Origin: GCA-2737725 sp965229355
Lineage (GTDB): Bacteria > Pseudomonadota > Alphaproteobacteria > Rhodospirillales > Rhodospirillaceae
Assembly: GCA_965229355.1 (NCBI GenBank)
Contig: OZ245869.1
Span: forward strand, 2,356,001-2,420,000
Direction: 5' to 3'
Length of the DNA stretch: 64,000 nt
Both the position numbers and the translations under genes were made by a program. This document shows positions 8,610-16,618 of the stretch, one piece after another. Position 1 is the first letter of the stretch. Each line of letters begins with the position of its first letter. Under the pieces are notes generated by a model. It ran no database searches and was not told where the DNA came from. It was given only the letters and a program-made list of their open reading frames with translations.

Positions 8610-9551
8610 GTGCAACGTGTTGTCATCGTCGGTGCCGGCGCCATGGGGTGTCTATTTGGGGCGCGGCTGATTGAGGTTGGTGTTGACGTCACATTGGTCG
8701 ACGTCAATCGAGAAGTCGTTGACGCAATAAATCACCGCGGCATCACTTGGAGTGATCACTTGGGTGCGCGGAATGTTCCTGCGGCAGCCACTGCAGATGC
8801 CCGCTCAATAAAAAGTGCTGAATTGGTGATTGTTTTCGTAAAGGCTATGCATACACGCTCTGCTGTGGATGCTGTCAGCCACCTCTCAAACATCTCATGT
8901 CATGCGCTCACATTGCAGAACGGTATCGGCAATGATGACATCTTGGCCGCAACATTTGGGGCTGATCATACAATGCTCGGCACGACGGATCAGCCCGCTG
9001 ATCTCTTGGCGCCAGGTCGCGTTCACGCTCCTGGTGCGGGCCGCGTGTATTTGGGGGGCGTTACTGTTGCTGGCTGGGCTGTGGCCGAAACGGTAAGTGC
9101 GATTTTCAACCGCGCTGGAATTTCATGTCAGAGCCTCATCGACCCTAGGCCCAAGGTCTGGGAAAAAGCTGCGTTCAATGCTGCGCTTAACGTCATGTCG
9201 GCGCTGTGCGATGCGACTGTCGGCGATCTGGATTGCGCCGAGGGGCGCGCCCTTTCAACTGCTGTCGCAGCCGAGGCCGTTGCGACGGCGCGGGCGCTCA
9301 ACATAGATGTGAGCCTGAGCCATATTCTTCAGCAGATCGACTTCGCAATGGTACACCATCGCCGTCATAAAGCATCAATGTTGCAGGATCTGGCGGCCGG
9401 GCGACGTACGGAGATTGACGCAATCAATGGCGCAATCGTAGTGCGTGCCCGGAATCAGAATGTGGCCGTCCCCGTAACAGAAGCATTGTTGTGCCTTATG
9501 AAAATCGCCGAGAATGTGCGGATATCAAAGCAACTCAACTCTGACTCGTAG
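8610..9551 (+). CDS. 2-Dehydropantoate 2-reductase-like (PanE/ApbA-family) oxidoreductase
   Basis: A 313-residue NAD(P)-dependent reductase. The Rossmann motif GAGAMG is at residues 8-13. The catalytic-Lys segment is WEKAAFNAALNVMSAL, and the late family motif SMLQDLAAGRRTEIDAING carries the conserved Glu. The start is GTG at 8610, preceded by AGGAAA with about 5 nt spacing. In panthothenate synthesis the enzyme reduces 2-dehydropantoate, but relatives inside catabolic clusters reduce or oxidise other 2-oxo/2-hydroxy acids. Here it ends an operon with two oxygenases and a 2-oxoacid-type ThDP enzyme and has no pan genes beside it, so a catabolic role on a 2-hydroxy or 2-oxo acid is more likely. 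It is the last plus-strand gene of the cluster. Confidence 0.82.
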   Translation: MQRVVIVGAGAMGCLFGARLIEVGVDVTLVDVNREVVDAINHRGITWSDHLGARNVPAAATADARSIKSAELVIVFVKAMHTRSAVDAVSHLSNISCHALTLQNGIGNDDILAATFGADHTMLGTTDQPADLLAPGRVHAPGAGRVYLGGVTVAGWAVAETVSAIFNRAGISCQSLIDPRPKVWEKAAFNAALNVMSALCDATVGDLDCAEGRALSTAVAAEAVATARALNIDVSLSHILQQIDFAMVHHRRHKASMLQDLAAGRRTEIDAINGAIVVRARNQNVAVPVTEALLCLMKIAENVRISKQLNSDS

Positions 9552-9783
9552 GATAAAGTCGAATCTAAGTGGCGGGTTCGGACTTTATCGTCCTGGCGAC
9601 AAGGCGCTGTTTATCGAAATCACGTTAAATCGCATAGTATTAAGTTTTGGAGAGAGTGCTGAGGCGTTAAGTGAACCTGGCCATCCCGAAAACTCGGCTC
9701 TAGAGAAAACTCGGGCTTACTTCTGCAAATTCTGGGAATGAGGTGACATTCTCTGGATGCGCAGATTCAAAATACGCTGAAAA

Positions 9784-9804
9784 GCCCCCGAAATAGGGCG
9801 TTCT
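9784..9804 (+). terminator. Weak hairpin terminator candidate after the catabolic operon
   Basis: GCCC (9784-9787) pairs with GGGC (9796-9799), and GTTCT follows. The stem is only four base pairs with an eight-base loop and the T-run is broken, so termination efficiency is doubtful. It lies between the convergent reductase and CoA-transferase genes, where a terminator is expected. Confidence 0.3.
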
Positions 9805-9843
9805 TGCGTGGATTGTGAAGAAAATGAAGAACAATCAAAAATG

Positions 9844-9874
9844 TTGGCTGGGGCGCCATGATTCGAACCTGGGG
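9844..9874. repeat. 31-bp direct repeat of the tRNA-Gln 3' end (att-like)
   Basis: This segment matches 11577-11607, the CCA end, acceptor 3' strand and T-arm of the intact tRNA-Gln, at 30 of 31 positions and in the same orientation. The single difference (T at 9859) breaks a T-stem pair, and the similarity stops at the 5' side of the T-arm, so this is not a functional tRNA. Tyrosine recombinases typically use tRNA 3' ends as attachment sites and leave such repeats at island borders. The two copies bound a 1.7-kb segment holding one CoA-transferase gene. No integrase is visible, so this would be an old or nested event. Confidence 0.75.
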
Positions 9875-9921
9875 CTCATGTCACAGATGAGCTGCGGCGA
9901 TTATAGGGTCGAACTTGGTGC

Positions 9922-11229
9922 CTAAACGCTTAGCGCGTATTCTAACAATGTGTCTCGAAATTTCGGGTGCGCCAGTTTCACCAGGGCCTCGGCGCGTTGC
10001 CTGATCGTCAACCCAGTCAAGTCCGCCCAGCCGTATTCAGTCGCAATGATGTGTGTATCATTGCGCGGCGTTGTCACGGGCCCTTCAAGTTGCGGGACAA
10101 TGCGGGACACTGCGCCATCCATGGCGGTTGAATGGCAGGCAATGATCGACTTGCCGCCTTTCGAGATGCGAGAGCCACGCACAAAATCAAGCTGCCCGCC
10201 AGCTCCACTGTATTGGTGCCCCAAAACATGCTCAGAATTGCAGGCTCCGCTCAGATCGACCTGGAGTGTGGCATTGACCGAGACCATGTTGTTGTTCTTG
10301 GCGATGTGGCGTGGGTCATTCACCACATGCACTGGCGCGCTGTGCATCGAGGGGTTGTCATCCAGGAAGTCGTAGAAAGCGCTATCCCCCATGGCAAATG
10401 TAAACACGCTGCGCCCGGGATAGGTTGCCTTGTAGCGGTTGGTCACAGCGCCGCACTGAATAAGGCGCGCTAGCGCCGGAGTCATCAGTTCGGTATGGAT
10501 CCCTAAGTCCTTGCGGGTGCTGAGCTTATCGCAGACGGCGTTGGGCAATGCGCCAATGCCCATTTGGATGCACGCTCTATCCTCGATCAGATCCGCTATC
10601 GTTGCCGCGATAATATTGTCAACCGGGCCAGGCTGTAGTTCTGCGCACTCTAGCAACGGCACATCATTTTCGATAATCGCGTCGATCTCGGAAATATGCA
10701 GCGGGGACTCACCAAATACGCGCGGCATATTGGCGTTTACTTCGACTATCAACCGCTTGGCCGAGCGAGCCACCATTGTAGCATAATCATTGTTGGTGCC
10801 AAAGCTGAACCAGCCGTGGCGATCCATCGGCGATACGGTGACCAAGAAGCAATCGAGGTCGATCTGCTGCGACAGCATCCGCGATGAATCGCTGAAGGCT
10901 ACGGGTACAAAAGCGATCGGGGAAGGGGCGTTGGCGCCAGCACTCTTAATTAGGGCACGCTCAATACTGCTGAGAAACATGCAGTGCGGGCGTATTCGGT
11001 CAAGTAACTCTGGCCGCAGCAGTGTGTTGCCGGTGTGAGCCATTGAATGAAAATACCAAAGTCGCAGATTTGCCAAGTCGGCAGCGACAATGCGGTCCGC
11101 TAAAGCCGCCATCAATGCGGGGGGCGCACCGACCGCCATTGCCAATGCGATATCGCTGTCGGACTTGATCTCGGCCACCGCTTGCGCGGCTGTCATGCGT
11201 TTTGCGTTGTACGTGGCCGAAAAATCCAT
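9922..11229 (-). CDS. Acetyl-CoA hydrolase/CoA-transferase family protein
   Basis: A 435-residue protein of the class-I CoA-transferase superfamily that includes acetyl-CoA hydrolases, 4-hydroxybutyrate CoA-transferase and succinyl-CoA:acetate CoA-transferase. The glycine-rich segment MGIGALPNAV and the active-site Glu in LGIHTELMTP, which forms the glutamyl-CoA thioester, are both present. The late segment ARIIATEYGWADL-like (here HIIATEYGWADLTG) and the C-terminal RAEALVKLAHPKFRD are standard for the family, and the length is normal. It is transcribed toward the catabolic operon and lies between the tRNA-Gln gene and its 3'-end repeat. It may activate or recycle a CoA ester from the neighbouring pathway, but the opposite strand and the repeat boundary mean the association could be accidental. 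Confidence 0.88.
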   Translation of the reverse strand: MDFSATYNAKRMTAAQAVAEIKSDSDIALAMAVGAPPALMAALADRIVAADLANLRLWYFHSMAHTGNTLLRPELLDRIRPHCMFLSSIERALIKSAGANAPSPIAFVPVAFSDSSRMLSQQIDLDCFLVTVSPMDRHGWFSFGTNNDYATMVARSAKRLIVEVNANMPRVFGESPLHISEIDAIIENDVPLLECAELQPGPVDNIIAATIADLIEDRACIQMGIGALPNAVCDKLSTRKDLGIHTELMTPALARLIQCGAVTNRYKATYPGRSVFTFAMGDSAFYDFLDDNPSMHSAPVHVVNDPRHIAKNNNMVSVNATLQVDLSGACNSEHVLGHQYSGAGGQLDFVRGSRISKGGKSIIACHSTAMDGAVSRIVPQLEGPVTTPRNDTHIIATEYGWADLTGLTIRQRAEALVKLAHPKFRDTLLEYALSV

Positions 11230-11577
11230 AATGCGTATACCTATAGGATCGGGCGTTCATTTGAGTCTTGAGCCAGCGCTCCAAGGCAAGGCGTTGGCGT
11301 GCAAGAGTGGTATCGGCATTGTGCCTAGCTTCATGCAGCGGTCCGAAACGATGTATACCCAATTCGCCAATGCTGTCGAAGATCAGAGTATGGTAACGCA
11401 GACAATGTCACAAAAAATACGATAAGCCGTGAAGCAGGCAGTATGAGAGACACAATTACGTAGTGGGTTGCGTCACTCCACCACTCAATGATGTATCGCA
11501 CGGCTACTGTTACGGCTGTTACGTCCTCGTTATCCCCGAGGTGACGTACCACATTGATCCGAAAGGATTTAGAAAAT
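11230..11577. other. Non-coding stretch with a possible LysR-type remnant
   Basis: This 348-bp gap lies between the CoA-transferase start and the tRNA-Gln 3' end. On the plus strand at 11252-11425 one frame reads PALQGKALACKSGIGIVPSFM, which resembles the helix before the C-terminal end of LysR effector domains (ALxGxALAxxGIAxxPSF). No helix-turn-helix or start is attached, so if real it is a decayed fragment. The promoter of the CoA-transferase gene should also lie here, but I see no clear box. Confidence 0.3.
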
Positions 11578-11652
11578 TGGCTGGGGCGCCAGGATTCGAA
11601 CCTGGGGATGGCGGTACCAAAAACCGCTGCCTTACCGCTTGGCGACGCCCCA
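11578..11652 (-). tRNA. tRNA-Gln (anticodon UUG)
   Basis: The reverse complement folds as a 75-nt tRNA: acceptor stem TGGGGCG/CGCCCCA, discriminator G, encoded CCA, D-arm GCCAAGCGGTAAGGC, anticodon stem GCGGT/ACCGC with loop TTTTGGT (anticodon TTG, reading CAA), and T-arm CCAGG-TTCGAAT-CCTGG. All stems pair. Its 3' end faces the accessory region, which is the usual orientation when an island has integrated into a tRNA gene. Confidence 0.95.
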
Positions 11653-11753
11653 GCAGGAGCGGGGTGTTCAGAGCCTAAATCCTGGTCTGAAACCCTGGAA
11701 GGGGCGGCAACATAACCAGCCAGCCCGCATCCTGCAACCCTCCGATTTTGGCT

Positions 11754-13886
11754 CTATTCCGCCAAAAATTTGCCCGCGACCAAGCCTGGCGTCAGAAGTT
11801 GGGGCAAAACGTGCGGCTCGGCTGCTTTCGGGCCGTAATAAACGTAAAGCGGCACCCCTGAACGTCCGAAAGAGGCGAGTGTTTTGGCAATTTCGGGGTC
11901 GCGATTGGTCCAATCTGCCTTGAGGTAAGCCACGTTTTTATCGATCATGGCTTGCTTTACTTCAGCGGTAGACAGCGCCACGCGCTCGTTCATCAAGCAT
12001 GTAATGCACCAAGCCGCCGTGAAGTTCACGAATACCGGGCGGCCTTGGGCCCGCAAGTCTGCGAGCTTGGCGGGGGTATAGGGCTCGTAGTTTGCGCTGC
12101 CCACATTTGCTGCCGCACCTGCGCCGGGTGCTTTACCGACAGTGATTAAAAGTGCGATGGCTGCAACCAATGCGAACACGCCGCACACCAAACTAACGCC
12201 CATACGGCCACTTTGTTGTGTCAGGCCGAACAACCACGCGGCCAATGCCAAGAACACCAAGCCTGCCAATGCGGCGGCAAAGCCTTCCGGGCCCACTTGT
12301 TGTGAGAGCACCCACACCAACCAGGCTGCCGATGCATAAAGTGGAAACGCCAGTACTTGCTTCAAGCGGTCCATCCACACGCCTGGCTTGGGCAGAATTT
12401 TTGCGGCTTGCGGCACCAGGCTGAACAACAGGAACGGCGCGGCCAAACCAAGCGCCAAGCTTTCAAACACCAGCAGTGTCACCGCAGGTGATTGCGTCAT
12501 AGCGTAACCCACGGCGGCGCCCATCAGGGGCGCGGTGCAAGGTGTTGCAACCACCACGGCTAGCGCGCCGGTGAAGAACGCGCCCACGGCACCACTGCGT
12601 TGTGTCAGCGATTGCCCCACCCCCATGATGCCGCCGCCGATGGCGAACACGCCTGAGAGGTTTAGGCCTAAGCCCAGCAACACATACGTGATGATGGTGA
12701 CAAACGCAGGCGATTGAAGTTGAAAACCCCAGCCGATTTCAGTGCCAGCACCACGCAAACCAATCAACAGGCCTGCAAGCACGCCGAATGTGGCAAGGAC
12801 ACCAACTGTATAAGCCAGTCCATCGCGACGGCGTTCAGCCGCGCCATCTGCGCTGTGGCTCGCAAAAGCAAGTGCCTTCATCGCCAAAACCGGCAAGACG
12901 CAGGGCATCAAATTCAAAATCAGACCGCCCAGGAACGCGAATAACACTGCTGCCCATAACCCAACATCCGCCATCTCGGCTACGGCTGTGGTATTGGCCA
13001 TTGCGGCTGGCGGTGGGCTTGCCGCCGTAAACGTGTAAGCGGTTTTACCGCTGATGTTATCAACCACCAAAAGCCCGCCGGTTTGTGATGGCAGATCAAG
13101 CGGTGTCGGGGCGGCAGCGACGGTCAGTTTCAAAACACTGTTATCGACGTCGCTCTCTTGCGTGGCGGCGTTGTCTATCATTCCGCCATCGAAAGGGAAG
13201 AACGATACTTTTGTATCGGCATTTGCGTCAAAGTTTGGGCCTGCACTGAAAACAATACTGTTGCCGTTGCGCGTGATGACAACCGGCCACGGTGCATCTT
13301 TCGGCATGGCATTGAGGGCTTGTTCAATTTCTGGCGCATTCAAAGATGCTGCCGGTGATTTGGCGGAATCGACGTTCAAAGGGACGCGGAAGTTGCCTGA
13401 ATCTGGGATGCAAATTTCCGCACACACGAGCCAGTTTCCAGCCACATCAATGGTCAGCGTTTGCGGGCCTGTGATGGTCTGATCCAGTTTCAAAGGCACA
13501 GGCAGCAAAACTATATTGCTGTATCCGAAGTTGATCAGCGGGCCATACGGAATGCGTTCCGGAACAGGCCATACGATATCGCCGGCTGTTACGCCTGCGG
13601 GTAATGTCCACTCCAGCGCGCCCGGCAAACCTGAATCGCCAGGGTTGCGCCAATAGGTGTGCCAGCCTGGATCCATTTCGATCTTCAGCGCGGCCCACAG
13701 GGTTTCGCCGGGTTGTGCGCGGTCGCGCGATAAAATCAACGTGGCTTTGGCATGTTCCGTTTTCACCGATGCGGTGGGGGCGTCAGGCGTTTGCGCATGA
13801 ACGGTAATTGGAAGCGCGATGGTCAAGGCTGCGAGCAAGCCGCGAAGAGAGCGGGTGATGGCAGACATCAGCGAGTGTGTGTTCAT
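11754..13886 (-). CDS. DsbD/ScsB-like thiol:disulfide interchange protein
   Basis: A 710-residue membrane protein that should pass electrons from cytoplasmic thioredoxin to the periplasm for disulfide reduction, cytochrome c maturation or copper resistance. It has a signal peptide (1-31) and a periplasmic N-terminal DsbD-alpha-like domain with C155 and C159. A transmembrane core follows at about 308-590, with the two expected cysteines C329 (NLMPCVLP) and C450 (VATPCTAP). The C-terminal thioredoxin-like domain has W626-C-I-T-C630. All six redox cysteines are present, so it looks fully functional. The alpha domain is long and the protein could be ScsB rather than classical DsbD. ispE lies upstream on the same strand. 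Confidence 0.88.
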   Translation of the reverse strand: MNTHSLMSAITRSLRGLLAALTIALPITVHAQTPDAPTASVKTEHAKATLILSRDRAQPGETLWAALKIEMDPGWHTYWRNPGDSGLPGALEWTLPAGVTAGDIVWPVPERIPYGPLINFGYSNIVLLPVPLKLDQTITGPQTLTIDVAGNWLVCAEICIPDSGNFRVPLNVDSAKSPAASLNAPEIEQALNAMPKDAPWPVVITRNGNSIVFSAGPNFDANADTKVSFFPFDGGMIDNAATQESDVDNSVLKLTVAAAPTPLDLPSQTGGLLVVDNISGKTAYTFTAASPPPAAMANTTAVAEMADVGLWAAVLFAFLGGLILNLMPCVLPVLAMKALAFASHSADGAAERRRDGLAYTVGVLATFGVLAGLLIGLRGAGTEIGWGFQLQSPAFVTIITYVLLGLGLNLSGVFAIGGGIMGVGQSLTQRSGAVGAFFTGALAVVVATPCTAPLMGAAVGYAMTQSPAVTLLVFESLALGLAAPFLLFSLVPQAAKILPKPGVWMDRLKQVLAFPLYASAAWLVWVLSQQVGPEGFAAALAGLVFLALAAWLFGLTQQSGRMGVSLVCGVFALVAAIALLITVGKAPGAGAAANVGSANYEPYTPAKLADLRAQGRPVFVNFTAAWCITCLMNERVALSTAEVKQAMIDKNVAYLKADWTNRDPEIAKTLASFGRSGVPLYVYYGPKAAEPHVLPQLLTPGLVAGKFLAE

Positions 13887-13921
13887 GCGTAATCTTGCTT
13901 TTAAGTTATTTTCCGGGCCGT

Positions 13922-14785
13922 TTATTTTAAAGCTGGCCCCAGCTTACCTTGCTTAATCCACCATGTTGGGTGGCCTTCGGCAATGATTTCTGCTGCCGTT
14001 TGGGCGGCCTCAGAGCTTTCAAAAATTCCAAAACAGGTGGCCCCTGAGCCAGACATACGGGCAATCTTGCAGCCTTTTGACCGGGATAGAGCTGCCACAA
14101 CACCGCTAATCTGCGGCGCTAGGCTTAAGGCGGGCTTCACTAAATCGTTGCGCGTGGTTTGTAGGAAATCGGTCAGTTCGCTCAATGTCGCCCAGCCAGC
14201 GGTGGTGGGCTGGACTAAAGGGCCTGAGTAGGGCGGCTGTAATCCGCGAAAGACGTCAGCAGTTGCAACGCTATGGCCAGAATTAATCAAGAGAACGTCG
14301 CAGGTGGGAAAGGCTGCTACTGGCGTAATAACTTCACCAATGCCCTGCATCACCACCACATCGCCGCTGACGCATACGGGGACGTCCGCGCCCAATGCTG
14401 TAAGTGCTGTCGCATCTGGAATCGGTTGGCCATGTGCTGATTCAAGCACATGTAATGCCGCAGCAGCATCTGCTGTGCCGCCGCCAATGCCCGATGCGAT
14501 GGGTAGGTTCTTCGTAAGCGTAAACTTGCCGCTAGGATTCAAGCAGTGGCGGTGCGCATAAAACTGCGCGGCTTTAATGATGGAGTTATCAGTGACGCTG
14601 AGTCCATCGGCATAAGGGCCACGAATATCCACACTCAGCGTATCCGCGGGCTGGAACGTAATCTCATCGCCGATATCGGCGAATGCCACGAGAGATTCAA
14701 GCGTGTGATAACCATCATCACGCTTGCCGGTTACATGTAAGAACAGATTGATTTTGGCCGGCGCAAATTTACGGAGCGAAGACAT
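13922..14785 (-). CDS. ispE: 4-(cytidine 5'-diphospho)-2-C-methyl-D-erythritol kinase
   Basis: This GHMP kinase phosphorylates CDP-methylerythritol in the non-mevalonate isoprenoid pathway. The N-terminal FAPAKINLFLHVTGKRDDGYH is the IspE substrate-binding signature, the glycine-rich ATP loop is LPIASGIGGGTADAAA, and the third GHMP motif is MSGSGATCFGIF. At 287 residues the length is normal. I chose ATG 14785 rather than GTG 14797 because a GGCAGG sequence lies just upstream of the ATG and the protein then begins directly before the conserved APAKINL. It sits 35 bp from the DsbD-like gene, downstream of a TPR-protein gene, all on the minus strand. Confidence 0.95.
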   Translation of the reverse strand: MSSLRKFAPAKINLFLHVTGKRDDGYHTLESLVAFADIGDEITFQPADTLSVDIRGPYADGLSVTDNSIIKAAQFYAHRHCLNPSGKFTLTKNLPIASGIGGGTADAAAALHVLESAHGQPIPDATALTALGADVPVCVSGDVVVMQGIGEVITPVAAFPTCDVLLINSGHSVATADVFRGLQPPYSGPLVQPTTAGWATLSELTDFLQTTRNDLVKPALSLAPQISGVVAALSRSKGCKIARMSGSGATCFGIFESSEAAQTAAEIIAEGHPTWWIKQGKLGPALK

Positions 14786-14837
14786 AGCGCCTGCCACTTT
14801 ATGACCTTAAGTTTACGCGAACAGAAATGACCGCTCG

Positions 14838-16550
14838 TTATTTTTGAGCGAGGCCTTGCTCGATCTTGGCTTGCAGGCCAGTTTTCTGTTTTGCCTCGGG
14901 CTTCAACGTTAGCGCGCGTTGCCATTGGAAGCGTGCTTCTTTCTTACGCCCGACTTTCCAATACACATCACCCAAGTGTTCATTCAACGTGGGATCTGCG
15001 GGCTCCAATTCGACGGCTTTTTCCAGGTAAACAACAGCACCTTTGTAATCGCCGGACAGATAAACCGCCCAACCCAAGCTATCTACAATAAAGCCGTTGT
15101 CCGGGCTTTTGCTGTACGCCAGTTCGATCAAGCGGCGGGCTTCGACCAAGTTCTCGCCACGATCAATCCATGAATAACCTAAGTAGTTTAGAACGTCGGG
15201 TTGATCGGGGTTGAGCTTCAGCGCACGCATAAAATCAGCTTCGGCTTTGGGCCACTGCTTTGTGCGTTCCAGCGCAACTCCGCGACCGTAATGCAAAGTC
15301 CAATTGTCGGATTTGCTTGTCGTGTAAAGCTGCTCAGCTTTGTCGTATGCGGTAATGGCCTCGGCGAATTTTTCTTCTTTGCGATAAATATTCGCAATCG
15401 CCATCTGTATCTCAGGCATTGCAGGATAATCGCGCGCCATGGCTTGCAATTTGCTTAACGCATCGAGTTCTTGATTCAGTGCCGTTAGGTTCTCGACGAT
15501 CTGGAATTGTGCGCCGAGGTACGACGGATCGCTTTTCTTGATCACTGTCAAAACAGCGTTCGATTCATCAAACCGGCCACGCAAGGCGAGTGTCGTGCCC
15601 AACACCCAACGCGCGATATTTAAATCCGGGTTCAGATAAACCGACATTTGCCCAAAGGCGATGGCAACATCAGTGAAGTTGTTGTTCCCGCCGTTCTGCG
15701 ACAAGACTTGTGAAATGGCGAAATACGTTTCCGCCATACCATCGTTCACGGTCAGTTTTTTCTGAAACCGATTGGCGTCAACTAAACCCATGGCCATATC
15801 GGTCAGGCCCACGCTGGAGCCGCGGCCACCGTTGAACTTATCCAACATCGCCTTGACGTTGGCCGACTTGCCCAAACGGTGATAGCCGCCTGCAACCAGG
15901 CGAATCACGGCCAAAGGTTGCCGTTCAATGTTCGCGGCCAGTGCATCGTAATGAATCAGCGCGTCTTCGCTACGGCCAGCATACTCATTCAGCATGCCGC
16001 TCATCATGTGATACAGGTCGCCAAGGCCTTGCGCATTTTGCAGCGGAGCGAGTTCGGCTAACGCCGCATCAGGTGTGTTGCGGCCAGCTTGCGCCCACGC
16101 GCGGATCATGGGCATCGCAAACGCGAGGTAGCTGTCTTTCTGAATCCGATCAACGTAAGACCACGCCTGATCGTATTCTTTCTTTTGCATGTGGCCTGTG
16201 GCCAACAGTAGCCCGGCCAACGGCATCGGGCGCTCTTCTGTGTCGTAATAGCGTTTGGCCGCCGCGATCGCCGCATCCATTTTGCCGGCGGTTGCCGCCG
16301 CAGAATATGAGCGCCACAGCAGCGAATTGTTGTTTGGATCAATCTCGAGCGCGCGTGCGTAATACTCAGTGGCTGTGACGGTGTCAGCCGTGGCATTCGC
16401 ATGACGTGCGGCTAACAGGGCACCTGCCAGGCCGGACGAATTTGAATTCTTTCCCGGTGTGGGGGCGGCCACAGCGCTGGCGGTGGAGACAAAACCGCAC
16501 AGAGCAATTGTGGCTGTGCTGAGGAGGAGGCGTTTGAATGTCAGTGTCAT
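14838..16550 (-). CDS. Secreted/periplasmic tetratricopeptide-repeat protein
   Basis: A 570-residue protein made almost entirely of TPR helices. From the ATG at 16550 it starts with a signal peptide (MTLTFKRLLLSTATIALCGF... to about residue 27); a longer reading frame exists but would bury that peptide. Clear TPR units include ATEYYARALEIDPNNNSLLW, AEADFMRALKLNPDQPDVLN and AVVYLEKAVELEPADPTLNE. The C-terminal block is the best conserved, with LNYLGYSWIDRGENLVEARR and VDSLGWAVYLSGDYKGAV, a pattern common in alphaproteobacterial TPR proteins encoded beside ispE. TPRs mediate protein-protein contacts, so a role as a cell-envelope scaffold is likely. No enzymatic domain is seen and the partner is unknown. 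Confidence 0.85.
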   Translation of the reverse strand: MTLTFKRLLLSTATIALCGFVSTASAVAAPTPGKNSNSSGLAGALLAARHANATADTVTATEYYARALEIDPNNNSLLWRSYSAAATAGKMDAAIAAAKRYYDTEERPMPLAGLLLATGHMQKKEYDQAWSYVDRIQKDSYLAFAMPMIRAWAQAGRNTPDAALAELAPLQNAQGLGDLYHMMSGMLNEYAGRSEDALIHYDALAANIERQPLAVIRLVAGGYHRLGKSANVKAMLDKFNGGRGSSVGLTDMAMGLVDANRFQKKLTVNDGMAETYFAISQVLSQNGGNNNFTDVAIAFGQMSVYLNPDLNIARWVLGTTLALRGRFDESNAVLTVIKKSDPSYLGAQFQIVENLTALNQELDALSKLQAMARDYPAMPEIQMAIANIYRKEEKFAEAITAYDKAEQLYTTSKSDNWTLHYGRGVALERTKQWPKAEADFMRALKLNPDQPDVLNYLGYSWIDRGENLVEARRLIELAYSKSPDNGFIVDSLGWAVYLSGDYKGAVVYLEKAVELEPADPTLNEHLGDVYWKVGRKKEARFQWQRALTLKPEAKQKTGLQAKIEQGLAQK

Positions 16551-16618
16551 GCAACCATCATAACGCGGGCAGGCATGCGGGGTACGAAAATCCACATCCT
16601 GCCCGGATTAAATTCCCT

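Larger units (their letters stand above)
9552..9921. other. Non-coding stretch at the right edge of the catabolic cluster
   Basis: This 370-bp gap separates two convergent genes. It holds a weak GC hairpin (9784-9799) and a 31-bp copy of the tRNA-Gln 3' end (9844-9874), listed separately. A short open frame reaching 9741 shows no recognisable protein family and no RBS. No integrase or transposase is visible. Confidence 0.6.

Noticed and set aside
9514..9741. 75-codon open frame overlapping the end of the PanE-like gene
   Set aside because: It has no RBS and no recognisable motif, and half of it overlaps the real gene in another frame.
9875..9891. CTCAT-7-base-ATGAG stem next to the tRNA-Gln fragment, read on the minus strand as an anticodon arm with GTG (His)
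   Set aside because: No matching D-arm or 5' acceptor strand exists, the variable loop would be too short and the T-stem has a mismatch, so it is not a tRNA-His gene.
11463..11678. 71-codon open frame across the tRNA-Gln gene
   Set aside because: Its second half is simply the tRNA sequence translated on the opposite strand.
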